A DNA stretch of 64,000 bases. It comes from Cohnella faecalis (GTDB lineage: Bacteria; Bacillota; Bacilli; Paenibacillales; Paenibacillaceae). Of this stretch, positions 53,100-62,396 are shown piece by piece. How positions within the stretch are numbered: the first letter of the stretch is position 1; the number at the start of each line of letters is the position of its first letter. The notes under the pieces are model-generated. The model saw nothing but the letters and a program-made list of their open reading frames with translations. It made no database searches and was not told the DNA's origin. The stretch lies in contig NZ_QXJM01000039.1 in NCBI RefSeq assembly GCF_003570905.1, positions 868,001-932,000 of the forward strand, given 5' to 3'. A program made the position numbers and the translations under genes.

Positions 53100-53725
53100 G
53101 AAACCGTGGCCTCGGAAGCTACAGTCCGAGAGGACGTTCGGTTGATTGGTGTAGTAGAGTTTCCATCGGGAAGCAGTAATCGGTTGGTGTCGACCTGCTA
53201 GAGGCAATAGCCCAGGCGAAGGCGCGAGAGCTTAATGTGCTTCGGGAGGAACATCCAGTTAACGTTCGTTGTACAAACTCACAAATGGTATTACTGTATC
53301 ACGCTTGGTGATAAAACGACGAAGATGTCTTATATCTTCAAAAGAATTATCCCATATTCATTCGTAACAAAGTTCATGTCTGAATCCCGGGAGACCAGAG
53401 CAAGATTGTGTTTGATACCGCTTAGTACCTCACATTCCGTAATCGTTGAAAAGAATATTCGCCGTTTTTCTTCTTGGGCTTGTCGCACTAAGTTAAGGAT
53501 AAAAACTCCCTTACAGACGTTGAAGCATCGCATTGATTTCCAGGTGCAAAAAATACCTACCCTTTCCAAAAAAATCAATCACACCTCACCGAGATGTGAT
53601 TTTTTATTGCCCCGAGAGCCCCTAGATTGAGAAGCTGAAGTGTGATACATAATTCATAATAGAACCGGCGAAGCCAAGCCAAGCCAATCGCTAGTTACTA
53701 CGACATCAGGAAGAGGTGGGCGAAG
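53100..53725. other. Degraded region between accretion zone and backbone
   Basis: About 625 bp. A coding-like stretch near 53190-53285 (DLLEAIAQAKARELNVLREE) is truncated and unidentified. A hairpin CTCGGA/TCCGAG lies near 53111-53130. The 131-codon ORF at 53235-53630 shows no family features and runs through a terminator, so it is not called. Confidence 0.5.
53577..53606 (+). terminator. Terminator hairpin in the degraded region
   Basis: AATCACA (53577-53583) pairs with TGTGATT (53595-53601), then TTTTT. No intact gene ends here, so it probably belonged to a lost gene. Confidence 0.7.
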
Positions 53726-54568
53726 GTGGCGGATCAAAGCGTACTGCAGACGCTGCGTCTGAACTATTTGTTTTCGGAGAGATATAGCTTTCCGGTGAAT
53801 TGGAAATACTTCGAATCGACGATTCCGTACGCGATGATTAGATTAATCTGCAAAGGTCAAGCGACGTTCGTCATCGACGATAGGGTCTATCGGCTGGAGA
53901 AGGACGATGTTGTCTATATTCCGCAGGGCTGCAAGCTGGCGTGCGAGGCGCATTCCGACGATTTTACGTTCATCAGCATCCGGTTTACGGCAGCGTTCCC
54001 GTCCAGCGACATCGATATGTGGTCCAAGCTGGTCGGCTACGACATGAAGATCCAATGCAAGGATCCTCAAATTCTGTATTACTTCAATTGCATTATTCGG
54101 GAAAAGGATTCCTCGAAGCAAGGGAAATTTCTGCTCCTTAGAGGGTACCTAGAGCTGATTTTGGCCTATTTGATCGATTCTTCGGAACAATCCGGCACGC
54201 CGACGATACGGACTCCGAGGTCCGTCCCGCAAGAAAACAAAAGCAACAACCGAGTCCAATGGATTGCCGATTACATGATTTCCCACTACGATAAGTCGCT
54301 TAGCATAGAGGAGCTTAGCAAGATGGCGAATATGAGCTCCGCAACGCTCAGGAGATTGTTCAAGCAGCATACGGGCAAGACGCCCAGCGATTTTCTGTTG
54401 GAGCTGCGGATGGCCGTCGCCGCCAAAAGAATCGTGGAAACCGACGAACGGATATCCGACATCGCGTATAAGGTCGGCATACAGGATCCTAATTATTTTA
54501 CCCGCGTTTTTAAGAAAAATTTTGGGGTTACGCCCTACACTTACCGTGAACGTGTCAAGGGACTGTAA
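53726..54568 (+). CDS. AraC family regulator of the sialic-acid-type operon
   Basis: This 280-residue regulator has an N-terminal cupin (ATFVIDDRVYRLEKDDVVYI) and a C-terminal AraC domain from about residue 180 (IEELSKMANMSSATLRRLFK, ISDIAYKVGIQDPNYFTRVF). The start is GTG 53726. It is followed after 275 bp, on the same strand, by the binding protein, permeases and nan genes, with a cre-like site between, so it is the likely local activator of that operon. Confidence 0.92.
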   Translation: MADQSVLQTLRLNYLFSERYSFPVNWKYFESTIPYAMIRLICKGQATFVIDDRVYRLEKDDVVYIPQGCKLACEAHSDDFTFISIRFTAAFPSSDIDMWSKLVGYDMKIQCKDPQILYYFNCIIREKDSSKQGKFLLLRGYLELILAYLIDSSEQSGTPTIRTPRSVPQENKSNNRVQWIADYMISHYDKSLSIEELSKMANMSSATLRRLFKQHTGKTPSDFLLELRMAVAAKRIVETDERISDIAYKVGIQDPNYFTRVFKKNFGVTPYTYRERVKGL

Positions 54569-54654
54569 GGTCTCAATAGAAAGTGATCGATTTGTGCTAG
54601 TAATGATCGGATTGCTATGTTCAATCGAACCGAGATTGTCGTTATCATTATCTG

Positions 54655-54668
54655 TGTAAGCGTTAACG
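54655..54668 (+). promoter_or_regulatory. cre-like CcpA site before the nan operon
   Basis: TGTAAGCGTTAACG matches the cre consensus TGWAARCGYTWNCW in 13 of 14 positions, 176 bp before the binding-protein start. Confidence 0.7.
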
Positions 54669-54843
54669 AAGTCCCAAGAAGCCAGTAATAGTGCGAAAAA
54701 ACAGACAAAAAAGGGTGGGAGGAGGCAGGTCGATTTTTTTGCAAGAATATTGTCGAATTTTGTAAAATAGCATTTTTCGGTAGGATGATTGATCTGCATC
54801 TGTTTGATTTGTACGAATCCAAAACAGAAAGAGGTCGTAACGA

Positions 54844-56199
54844 ATGAAAAGAAAATGGACGGCACTAATGATTGCTCTGCTGACGACGTTCGTCGTCGCA
54901 TGCGGGAATAACGGAGACAGCAACGCCGGCGAACAGACCCCGGTCAGCTCGGGTTCGGAAGCAAGCAAGGAGCTGAAAGGCGAAATCGTATTATGGCATT
55001 CCTTCACGCAAGGTCCGCGGAACGACTTCATGAAGCAAGCGGCGGATGACTTTATGGCCGCACATCCCGGCGTCAAGATTACGATCGAGACGTTCGCATG
55101 GTCGGAATTCTATACGAAGTGGACGACGGGACTGTTGGCAGGACAAGTGCCGGACATCAGCACAGCGCTCCCGAACCATGTCGTAGAGATGCTGGATGCG
55201 GATGCAATCGTTCCGCTCGACGACGTGATCGACCATGTCGGAAGAGACCGCTTCTACGAAGCGCCGTTGAAGGAAGGCACGCTTGACGGCAAAGCTTATT
55301 CGATTCCGCTTTATTCCCACGCGCAAGTCATGTGGTACCGCAAGGACCTATTGGAAAAGGCTGGCTTGCAGGTTCCGAAAACCTGGGCTGAACTGAAAGA
55401 GGCGGCGGTGAAGCTGAACAGCCCGCCGAACGTATACGGCCTGTCCGTACCTATGGGGAACGGCGATATGCTGGCCACGCGATTCTTGAACTTCTATGTC
55501 CGCTCTGCCGGGGAAACGCTGATTACGAAGGATGGAAAAGCGAACCTGACAAGCCAAGCGGCTATTGACGGCATCAAGTATTGGACGGATTTGTACAAGT
55601 CCGTATCGCCGAATGGCTCCATTAATTTCAAGACGCTTGACCAGTCGACGTTGTTCTACCAAGGCAAGACGGCATTCGACTTCAATAGCGGCTTCCATAT
55701 CGGAGGCGTGGAGACGAACTCGCCTGCGCTGCTCGATCAGATCGGTGCGGCTCCGATTCCGAAAATAAACGCGGACGATCCCGACCGAGGCATCGAGACG
55801 TCCAACATTCCGATGGTCGTATGGAAGAAAAGCAAGCATCCCGAGATCGCGAAAGCGTTCTTGGAAAGCCTCTACGAGAAAGAACGGTATATTAAATTCC
55901 TTCATTCGGTGCCTGCAGGAATGCTGCCGGCCATGAAAGACATCGCGGAGGATCCGGCGTTTCTGGACAATCCGACGATCAAGAAATTCAACGATGCCGT
56001 AAAAGTCATCAGCGATGCAGTAGATAAAGGCACGGCTATCGGCATGGAGAACGGACCTACGCTTCAGGCGGGAATCATCACGAGCCAAAGCGTTATCGAA
56101 ACGATGTTCCAGGATATCGTTTTGAAGAACGAGAAGGTGGAGGACGCTGCCGCCCGCGCCGAGAAGCAACTGAATGAACTGTTCCAGACAGCGAAATAA
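54844..56199 (+). CDS. Sugar ABC substrate-binding lipoprotein of the nan operon
   Basis: This 451-residue lipoprotein has a signal peptide with lipobox FVVAC (Cys about 20), a Ser/Gly-rich linker, and a family 1 fold: GEIVLWHSFTQGPRNDFMKQ, PDISTALPNHVVEMLDADAI, IPLYSHAQVMWYRKDLLEKA. It most likely binds sialic acid or a sialylated sugar, judging by the NanA- and NanE-type genes downstream. The ribosome binding site AAAGAGG lies 9 bases before ATG. A perfect stem-loop follows the stop, as in the other NanE-linked operon. Confidence 0.93.
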   Translation: MKRKWTALMIALLTTFVVACGNNGDSNAGEQTPVSSGSEASKELKGEIVLWHSFTQGPRNDFMKQAADDFMAAHPGVKITIETFAWSEFYTKWTTGLLAGQVPDISTALPNHVVEMLDADAIVPLDDVIDHVGRDRFYEAPLKEGTLDGKAYSIPLYSHAQVMWYRKDLLEKAGLQVPKTWAELKEAAVKLNSPPNVYGLSVPMGNGDMLATRFLNFYVRSAGETLITKDGKANLTSQAAIDGIKYWTDLYKSVSPNGSINFKTLDQSTLFYQGKTAFDFNSGFHIGGVETNSPALLDQIGAAPIPKINADDPDRGIETSNIPMVVWKKSKHPEIAKAFLESLYEKERYIKFLHSVPAGMLPAMKDIAEDPAFLDNPTIKKFNDAVKVISDAVDKGTAIGMENGPTLQAGIITSQSVIETMFQDIVLKNEKVEDAAARAEKQLNELFQTAK

Positions 56200-56227
56200 G
56201 CTTTTGCAGCATGTTGCATAACGGAAT

Positions 56228-56253
56228 AACGGAGGATAGCTCTATCCTCCGTT
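56228..56253 (+). terminator. Intra-operon stem-loop after the binding-protein gene
   Basis: AACGGAGGATA (56228-56238) pairs perfectly with TATCCTCCGTT (56243-56253) over GCTC. A short T-run makes partial termination or mRNA protection likely. Confidence 0.75.
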
Positions 56254-56284
56254 TCCTCTCTGCACCGAAGGAAGGAGAGAGAGA

Positions 56285-57184
56285 ATGAAAGGCACTGTCT
56301 TGAAGCTGAGACACATGAATCTAACCGGTTGGCTCTTCATATTGCCGGCGATTCTTGTTGTCGTCCTACTGTTGATCTACCCGATCATGTCCAGCATTTA
56401 TTTCAGCTTCACGTCGAAACATCTGCTCAGAGCGAGCTTCAACTGGGTATGGTTCGATAATTTCAAATTCGTATTGACCAATCCGGATTTCTATATAGCA
56501 TTCGGCAATTCGATCAAATGGACTTCGTTGTCCATCGCCGGACAGCTGCTGATGGGCTTCGCCCTGGCGCTTGCGCTGAACAAGATTCCGAAGTATTCCG
56601 GTTTGTTCCGAACGCTGCTTATCATTCCGTGGGCATTCCCGGCCATCGTCATCGCCTTCTCATGGAAGTGGATTTTCAACGACGTCTACGGCTTCGTGCC
56701 CAACTTGTTGACTACGATCGGCATTACCGACCATAATGTGAATTTTTTCGCGGATCCGAGCTTCGTATTCGGCGCGGCCTTATTCGTCAATATCTGGTTC
56801 GGCACTCCGTTATTCATGGTAAACATTCTGTCCGCCTTGAAGACGATTCCGATGGAGCAATACGAAGCAGCCGTCATGGACGGCGCGACGGCATGGCAGT
56901 CGTTCTGGTCGATTACGATCCGCCATATCCGGGGCGTTATCGGTCTGCTCCTGATTCTTCGCACGATCTGGATATTCAATAACTTTGACTTGCTTTATCT
57001 GATAACGGGCGGCGGTCCGTCGAACTTGACGACCACCCTGCCGATCTTCGCATACAAAGCGGGATGGGGAATGAAGCAGCTCGGCGTCGCGTCGGCGATT
57101 ACGGTTATTCTGCTCGTATTCCTGCTGGCAATCTGCTTGCTATTGTTCAGGCTTCTTAACAAATGGGAGAGGGAGGATCACTAA
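56285..57184 (+). CDS. ABC sugar permease of the nan operon (UgpA/LacF-like)
   Basis: This 299-residue permease has six helices (GWLFILPAILVVVLLLIYPI first), the loop EQYEAAVMDGATAWQSFWSI near residue 195 and a GGGPSNLTTTLPIFAY segment typical of CUT1 permeases. It overlaps the next permease by one base (TAATG). It forms the membrane channel for the sugar delivered by the lipoprotein upstream. Confidence 0.93.
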   Translation: MKGTVLKLRHMNLTGWLFILPAILVVVLLLIYPIMSSIYFSFTSKHLLRASFNWVWFDNFKFVLTNPDFYIAFGNSIKWTSLSIAGQLLMGFALALALNKIPKYSGLFRTLLIIPWAFPAIVIAFSWKWIFNDVYGFVPNLLTTIGITDHNVNFFADPSFVFGAALFVNIWFGTPLFMVNILSALKTIPMEQYEAAVMDGATAWQSFWSITIRHIRGVIGLLLILRTIWIFNNFDLLYLITGGGPSNLTTTLPIFAYKAGWGMKQLGVASAITVILLVFLLAICLLLFRLLNKWEREDH

Positions 57185-58020
57185 TGAGAACGGTAGGCAG
57201 CAGCAGATTCGGCATTAGTTTGCTCTATGTCTTTCTTGCGTTGGCATCCCTTGTCGCGGTCTTTCCCCTCTTGTGGATTTTACTCTCGTCGTTTAAGACG
57301 TCCGGCGAGATGGCAAGCCATCCGCTGGCCTTTTTTCCGGAAACGTGGACATTCGACTATTACAAGAGAGTGATGACGAACCTGAATTTCGGCACCAATA
57401 TCAAAAACAGCCTCATCGTTTCTTTGTCGGCAACGGTGATTACGATCGTCATCTCGTCTCTTGGGGCATACGGCATCGTGAGGTTTTTCCCTCGTACGGG
57501 CAAGAAGATGACGAAACTTCTGATCACGACGTATATGTTCCCGCCGATTCTGCTTGCGGTTCCCTATACCATAATCATTATCAAGCTGGGACTGGCGAAC
57601 AGCTTTACGGGACTTGTCATTACGTATTTGTCCTTCTCGGTTCCTTACGCGGTGTGGATGTTGATCGGATTTTTCCAAACCGTTCCGATGGAAATCGAGG
57701 AAGCGGCCAAGGTAGACGGAGCGGGTAAGCTGCGCGTGTTCCTTCAGGTCGTCCTTCCCGTCGTATCGCCGGGCATCGTGGCGACGGCTATCTATACTTT
57801 CATCAATGCTTGGAACGAGTTTCTGTTCGCGCTGCTGCTCATTAATACGTCATCGAAAATGCCGATATCCGTAGCCCTCTATTCTTTGACGGGCTCCGAG
57901 ATTCTGGATTGGGGCGAAATGATGGCGGCGTCGGTGATTGTCATCCTGCCTTCCGTCATATTCTTCATGTTCATTCAGAAGAAAATCGCCGGCGGATTAT
58001 CGGATGGCTCCGTGAAGTAA
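57184..58020 (+). CDS. ABC sugar permease of the nan operon (LacG/MalG-like)
   Basis: This 278-residue permease starts at ATG 57184, sharing one base with the upstream stop, after GGGAGGATC. It has six helices, the loop EIEEAAKVDGAGKLRVFLQV near residue 175 and the family ending KKIAGGLSDGSVK. No ATPase gene is in the operon; a shared MsmX-like ATPase elsewhere is expected. Confidence 0.93.
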   Translation: MRTVGSSRFGISLLYVFLALASLVAVFPLLWILLSSFKTSGEMASHPLAFFPETWTFDYYKRVMTNLNFGTNIKNSLIVSLSATVITIVISSLGAYGIVRFFPRTGKKMTKLLITTYMFPPILLAVPYTIIIIKLGLANSFTGLVITYLSFSVPYAVWMLIGFFQTVPMEIEEAAKVDGAGKLRVFLQVVLPVVSPGIVATAIYTFINAWNEFLFALLLINTSSKMPISVALYSLTGSEILDWGEMMAASVIVILPSVIFFMFIQKKIAGGLSDGSVK

Positions 58021-58065
58021 TCCAAAATCAATATGATCGATCATGCATGGGGAGGAAAATCAGTC

Positions 58066-59190
58066 ATGAAAACAACTAAATACGGAATCGTAGGCACAGG
58101 TTATTTCGGAGCGGGACTGGGCAGGCTGCTGCATGCCCAAGAAGGGGCAAAGGTTGTCGCGGTATACGACCCGGCTAATGCGGAACCCGTTGCCAAAGAG
58201 CTGAACTGCGACGTAGAGAAGAGCGTTGAGTCGTTGTGCCAAAGAGCGGATATCGACGCGGTTATCGTCGCTTCGCCGAACGGATACCATAAGCATCCCG
58301 TGCTTTGCGCGGCGGAGAACGGCAAGCATGTGTTTTGCGAGAAGCCGATTGCCCTCTCTTACGAAGATTGCAATGAGATGATTACGAGAACGAAAGAGAA
58401 AGGTCTCATCTTCATGGCCGGTCATGTCATGAACTTCATGGATGGCGTCCGCACGGCCAAGAGGCTTATTAATGAAGGCCGAATCGGCGATTTGTTGTTC
58501 TGCCACGCGGAGAGAAACGGCTGGGAAGAGCCGCAGTCCGAGGTGAGCTGGAAGAAGCTGCGCCATATTTCGGGAGGCCATCTCTACCACCATATTCACG
58601 AGCTGGACTTTATTCAGTTCCTGATGGGACCGGCGGAACGGGTCAGCATGATCGGCGGCAACGTTGCTCATCAAGGCGAGCGGTACGGCGACGAAGACGA
58701 TATGCTGTTCATCTCGCTGGAGTTTCCGAACAAGCGATTTGCGACGTTGCAATACGGCTCGGCATTCCGCTGGAGCGACCACAACGTGAAGATTCAAGGC
58801 ACGAAGGGCGCTATTCTGATCGATATGCAGGACGTTAAAGTCGTATTGAAAACGCCGGAGGGCGAGGAACGGTTCCTGCTGCATGAAAGCAAAGAAGTGG
58901 ACGAGGATCGCACCCGCATCTACAAAGGACTGGAGATGGACGGCGCTATCATGTACGGCAAACCTAGCGCGAAGCCGCCGCTCTGGCTGCAAGGCATCAT
59001 GAAGAAGGAAATGGTCTACTTCCACGGCATTATGCAAGGCGCCGAGGCGGAAGAGGAATTCAAGCCGCTGCTCGACGGCACGGCCGCCAGAGCAGCCATC
59101 GCGACGGCGGACGCCCTCACAAGGTCGCTTCAGGAAGACCGCAAAGTAAGCATCAATGAGATTACGGAGAAGGAAGCCGTAGCTCGATGA
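58066..59190 (+). CDS. Gfo/Idh/MocA family NAD(P)-dependent oxidoreductase
   Basis: This 374-residue enzyme starts at ATG 58066 after GGGGAGG. The Rossmann motif YGIVGTGYFGAGLG, the HVFCEKPIALSYEDC motif with catalytic-type Lys near residue 93, and SGGHLYHHIHELDFIQFLMG near residue 175 with the conserved His and Asp mark the family. In sialic acid operons such proteins act on sialic acid derivatives (2,7-anhydro- or 2,3-dehydro-sialic acid) or related sugars; this is the favoured but unproven role. It overlaps the next gene by four bases (ATGA). Confidence 0.9.
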   Translation: MKTTKYGIVGTGYFGAGLGRLLHAQEGAKVVAVYDPANAEPVAKELNCDVEKSVESLCQRADIDAVIVASPNGYHKHPVLCAAENGKHVFCEKPIALSYEDCNEMITRTKEKGLIFMAGHVMNFMDGVRTAKRLINEGRIGDLLFCHAERNGWEEPQSEVSWKKLRHISGGHLYHHIHELDFIQFLMGPAERVSMIGGNVAHQGERYGDEDDMLFISLEFPNKRFATLQYGSAFRWSDHNVKIQGTKGAILIDMQDVKVVLKTPEGEERFLLHESKEVDEDRTRIYKGLEMDGAIMYGKPSAKPPLWLQGIMKKEMVYFHGIMQGAEAEEEFKPLLDGTAARAAIATADALTRSLQEDRKVSINEITEKEAVAR

Positions 59191-59624
59191 TTTACGACAA
59201 AATCGCGAATGCGGACTTGTATGCGTTCCGGCACGCCGGATTGTCTGGCGCAATGGAGGATTTGAAGATCAATCAGCTAGGGAATGCGGATTCGACGTTA
59301 TTCCAGAAGAATACGTCTCAATTCGTAACCGTTCCGCTGAGCGAAAAGCAATATGAAGCACATAAGAAATATATCGATATCCATGTCGTACTGGAAGGCA
59401 AAGAGTACGTGGAGATTAGCCATATCGGTTGCATGACGAACGAAACGGCATACGACGAGACGCGGGACATTTGGTTCGGGGACGTCGCGGCGGAATCCAA
59501 GTTTCAAGGCCACTTGGAGCCCGGTTATTTTCTGGTCTGCTTTCCGGAAGATACGCATTTGGTAGGCGCCCATAAAGAAGAAGAGACCGACGTGAAAAAA
59601 ATCGTATACAAAATAGCTTTGTAA
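59187..59624 (+). CDS. YhcH/YjgK/YiaL family protein (NanQ/EbgC-like)
   Basis: This 145-residue cupin-like protein has the family signature QYEAHKKYIDIHVVLEGKEY near residue 52, with the metal-binding His residues, and PGYFLVCFPEDTHLVG near residue 112. E. coli members include NanQ, which speeds sialic acid anomerisation, and EbgC. Its overlap with the Gfo/Idh gene and its place before a NanA-type gene fit the NanQ role: supplying the open-chain or right anomer to the lyase. Confidence 0.9.
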   Translation: MIYDKIANADLYAFRHAGLSGAMEDLKINQLGNADSTLFQKNTSQFVTVPLSEKQYEAHKKYIDIHVVLEGKEYVEISHIGCMTNETAYDETRDIWFGDVAAESKFQGHLEPGYFLVCFPEDTHLVGAHKEEETDVKKIVYKIAL

Positions 59625-59724
59625 AACGAAGAGGGCGCATCGTGAATATTCAAAATATTGAGAATATTTATTTGTGAGGCGGGATGCGCTTCCCTATTTT
59701 CTATAGAGATGGAGAACTGAACAT

Positions 59725-60633
59725 ATGACGGTATTGGCAGCATTCGAAGGAATTTATGTCGCGATGTATTCGGCTTATGACGACGACGGTAACATAGACC
59801 GCGATCGGGTGAAGAAATTAGCGCGCTACTATGCGGGCAAGGGCGTCAAGGGCTTGTACGTAGGAGGAAGCTCCGGAGAAGGCATGCTTCAGTCGGCCGA
59901 AGAGCGCAAGCTCGTATTGGAAGCCGTCATGGAGGAAGTTAAGGGAGAACTGACGGTCATCGTTCATGTCGGAGCCAACTCAACCCGCGAGAGTGTCGAG
60001 TTGTCGAAGCATGCGGAGCAGCAGGGTGCGGATGCCATATCGGCTGTCCCGTCGATCTATTACCGGCTGTCCGAAGCGGCGGTGGAGAACCATTGGCAGC
60101 ACATGATCGACAGCACTCGGTTGCCGTTCATCATTTACAACATTCCTCAGACGACCGGCTTCGGGCTTAGTTATGATCTGTGCAGGAAGATGGCCAAGCA
60201 AGACAAGGTGATCGGCGTCAAAATGTCCGGAGAAAGCACGTTCGAGCTTCAGCAGTTCAAGGAAGCCGGCGGCGAAGATTTCCTCGTATTCAACGGTCCG
60301 GACGAGCAGTTCCTTGCCGGAAGAATGATGGGTGCGGCCGGCGGCATCGGCGGCACGTACGGCATCATGCCGGAGTTGTTCTTCGCGTTGAACGAGCTTT
60401 ATTCGCAACGAAAGCTGGACGAAGCCCAATCGTTGCAATTCAAAATCAACGCCATCATCAAGAAGCTGCTAGGTTACCCGTCGCTCTACGGCGCTTGTAA
60501 GCATATTCTGAGCATACGAGGCATCGAGACGGGCCAGCCGCGCTTGCCGCTGCTTCCGGTACGGCCGGAGCACTACGAATCGCTTGCCGCTTTGAACGTA
60601 GAGATTGAAGAGGCGATCTCCAGCCTCCGTTAA
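59725..60633 (+). CDS. nanA: N-acetylneuraminate lyase-type DapA-family aldolase
   Basis: This 302-residue aldolase has [20 protein letters not shown] near residue 45, the proton-shuttle Tyr in [14 protein letters not shown] near residue 137, and the Schiff-base Lys in [11 protein letters not shown] near residue 165. GGSSGE...L is the NanA-type variant of the family signature. NanA splits sialic acid into ManNAc and pyruvate. ATG 59725 follows GGAGAAC. NanE is the next gene, 35 bp on, giving a ManNAc-6-P to GlcNAc-6-P route. No NanK kinase is in the window. Confidence 0.9.
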   Translation: MTVLAAFEGIYVAMYSAYDDDGNIDRDRVKKLARYYAGKGVKGLYVGGSSGEGMLQSAEERKLVLEAVMEEVKGELTVIVHVGANSTRESVELSKHAEQQGADAISAVPSIYYRLSEAAVENHWQHMIDSTRLPFIIYNIPQTTGFGLSYDLCRKMAKQDKVIGVKMSGESTFELQQFKEAGGEDFLVFNGPDEQFLAGRMMGAAGGIGGTYGIMPELFFALNELYSQRKLDEAQSLQFKINAIIKKLLGYPSLYGACKHILSIRGIETGQPRLPLLPVRPEHYESLAALNVEIEEAISSLR

Positions 60634-60668
60634 GGATGCGGGGCCTCGCACGGAAAGGAGTCGGTCGG

Positions 60669-61343
60669 ATGTTGGATCGAATCAGGGAAGGACTCGTCGT
60701 CTCTTGCCAGGCTCTGCCGCATGAGCCGCTCCATAGCCCATTCATTATGAGCAAGCTGGCTTTGGCGGCCGAGCAAGGTGGAGCGTTGGGCATAAGGGCG
60801 AATTCGAGAGACGATATTATCGCGATCAAGCAAGAGGTATCGCTTCCGGTCATCGGGATTGTCAAGCGGAACTATGTCGATTGCGACGTATTCATTACGG
60901 CAACGTTCAAGGAGCTGGACGAGCTGCTGGAGAGCGGTTGCGAAATGATCGCGATGGACGCTACGTCCAGGGAACGGCCGGGCGGCGTCAAGCTGAGCCA
61001 ACTGATTGCGTATTGCCGGGAGATGAACCCGCACGTTCAGTTAATGGCGGATGTGTCTACCGTAGAGGAAGCGCTCGAAGCGGAGAAGCTTGGCTTCGAC
61101 TGCGTATCGACGACACTGTACGGCTATACGCAGTATACGTCGGGGAGAAAGCTCTACGATGAGGATTTCAGCTTTCTGAAGGCCGTGCTGGAAGCGGTCC
61201 GCCTCCCCGTCATCGCGGAAGGCAACGTGATGACGCCGGAGATGTACAAACGATGTCTGACGCTTGGCGCCGCATCCGTCGTCGTAGGCGGAGCCATAAC
61301 GCGGCCGTTGGAGATTACGAGACGATTCACGATCATAGCGTAA
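60669..61343 (+). CDS. nanE: N-acetylmannosamine-6-phosphate 2-epimerase (second copy)
   Basis: This 224-residue TIM-barrel enzyme starts at ATG 60669 after GGAAAGGAG. It carries [63 protein letters not shown] and [15 protein letters not shown]. It makes GlcNAc-6-phosphate from ManNAc-6-phosphate. It is the last gene of the nan operon and is followed by a terminator. It is clearly divergent from the copy at 42710 and so is not a recent duplicate. Confidence 0.93.
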   Translation: MLDRIREGLVVSCQALPHEPLHSPFIMSKLALAAEQGGALGIRANSRDDIIAIKQEVSLPVIGIVKRNYVDCDVFITATFKELDELLESGCEMIAMDATSRERPGGVKLSQLIAYCREMNPHVQLMADVSTVEEALEAEKLGFDCVSTTLYGYTQYTSGRKLYDEDFSFLKAVLEAVRLPVIAEGNVMTPEMYKRCLTLGAASVVVGGAITRPLEITRRFTIIA

Positions 61344-61376
61344 ATGGTATTCTTAAGTTCCATTAGCGGTAGATGA

Positions 61377-61408
61377 AAATAGAGGGGCGAAAGCTCCTCT
61401 ATTTTTTT
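61377..61408 (+). terminator. Terminator of the nan operon
   Basis: AAATAGAGG-GGC pairs with GCT-CCTCTATTT over GAAA, followed by a long T-run ending near 61408. Confidence 0.93.
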
Positions 61409-61563
61409 GTTGTTCACGCAGCATGGGCGTAAGGCTTTTACTGTCTACGAATGTTTTTCCAAACACAAATAGCAGGAACTTATTGCCACTTAGGCGAATG
61501 ATTAGGAATATTGTCGAATTTCGAATCTTTTGTCAAGAGCGTTGGCGGGGGCGGAACATAACG

Positions 61564-62355
61564 ATGTGGACGGAAATAGCAGCATTTTTGAAAGCAAATA
61601 CGACCGAGACACTTCTCATTTCGATTATTGGCACCATACTGGTCTGGATGTACAAGCAATTCAAAGGGATGATTGACCGCAAACAACAGAACGAGCTGAC
61701 AATTGCGCAGTTAAAGCAAGGTCTCTTTACAAAGCTTGAACTAAGCATTGCGAGCGTTCTTCATCTGGATAATGAAGGGAGCAAGCAGCAAATGTATGCT
61801 TTGTTGGGGGAATGCGGTCCGTATTTGACAAGTACGCAGCGTACGGTCATTCGGGATTATTACAAGCAATTTAATCCGATGCTGCTTCATTCTCTACAAG
61901 CTTTGACTGTGAACGAGGTGGAAAAACTTGGTCGGCAGTTGGACAAAATAAGGGAGAATGAAGATAGCAGCGAGTGGTTCAGTTATATTATGAGATTGTA
62001 TGCTCCTTTCGGACCTATTTTATTGTTTGTGATGATTACATTGTATATCGTTTTTGTTTTCTCGCTCGTGAGAGAGGGCGCCAGTCTGTGGATTCAGATT
62101 TGTATTTTGCTACTGGGAGCGACTGTTTTTGTCTCTGCAACGTTATTCATTAGCATGATCGTTCTCTTTGTCAGGCGAGAACTGGCCAAGCAGGGAGTCA
62201 AACGTTGGTGCGCTGTTGCCTTAATTATTGCTTCGCCCGTTTTAGCGTTCGCCGTTAATCGTCTTGATATGTCCATCATTGTGCTCGTTATTCAAATTTT
62301 AGGACTTGTTATGATGTCACGCTTCAAGCGGCCTTCGGAAATTGTTAGGCCATAA
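61564..62355 (+). CDS. Hypothetical membrane protein
   Basis: This 263-residue protein starts at ATG 61564 after GGGGGCGG; the in-frame stretch back to 61423 lacks a ribosome binding site. It has one N-terminal helix (TLLISIIGTILVWMY), a soluble helical domain of about 130 residues (KQQMYALLGECGPYLTSTQR), then four helices from about residue 150. I do not recognise a family. It stands alone between the nan operon and a nuclease-like gene. Confidence 0.7.
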   Translation: MWTEIAAFLKANTTETLLISIIGTILVWMYKQFKGMIDRKQQNELTIAQLKQGLFTKLELSIASVLHLDNEGSKQQMYALLGECGPYLTSTQRTVIRDYYKQFNPMLLHSLQALTVNEVEKLGRQLDKIRENEDSSEWFSYIMRLYAPFGPILLFVMITLYIVFVFSLVREGASLWIQICILLLGATVFVSATLFISMIVLFVRRELAKQGVKRWCAVALIIASPVLAFAVNRLDMSIIVLVIQILGLVMMSRFKRPSEIVRP

Positions 62356-62396
62356 ACTTTCAATATTGATCATGTTATTAATTCGGGGGACTGGGA

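Noticed and set aside
53235..53630. 131-codon ORF in the degraded region
   Set aside because: It runs through a terminator hairpin, has no recognisable motifs and no clear ribosome binding site.
11755..55338. Further CATGTGG matches near 11755 and 55330 as extra tail scars
   Set aside because: Both lie inside real genes (VMWYSD in a permease, VMWYRK in a binding protein), in another frame and without the tail codons.
58060..59253. Long minus-strand ORF (397 codons) opposite the Gfo/Idh gene
   Set aside because: Antisense shadow in GC-rich coding DNA; no ribosome binding site or domain.
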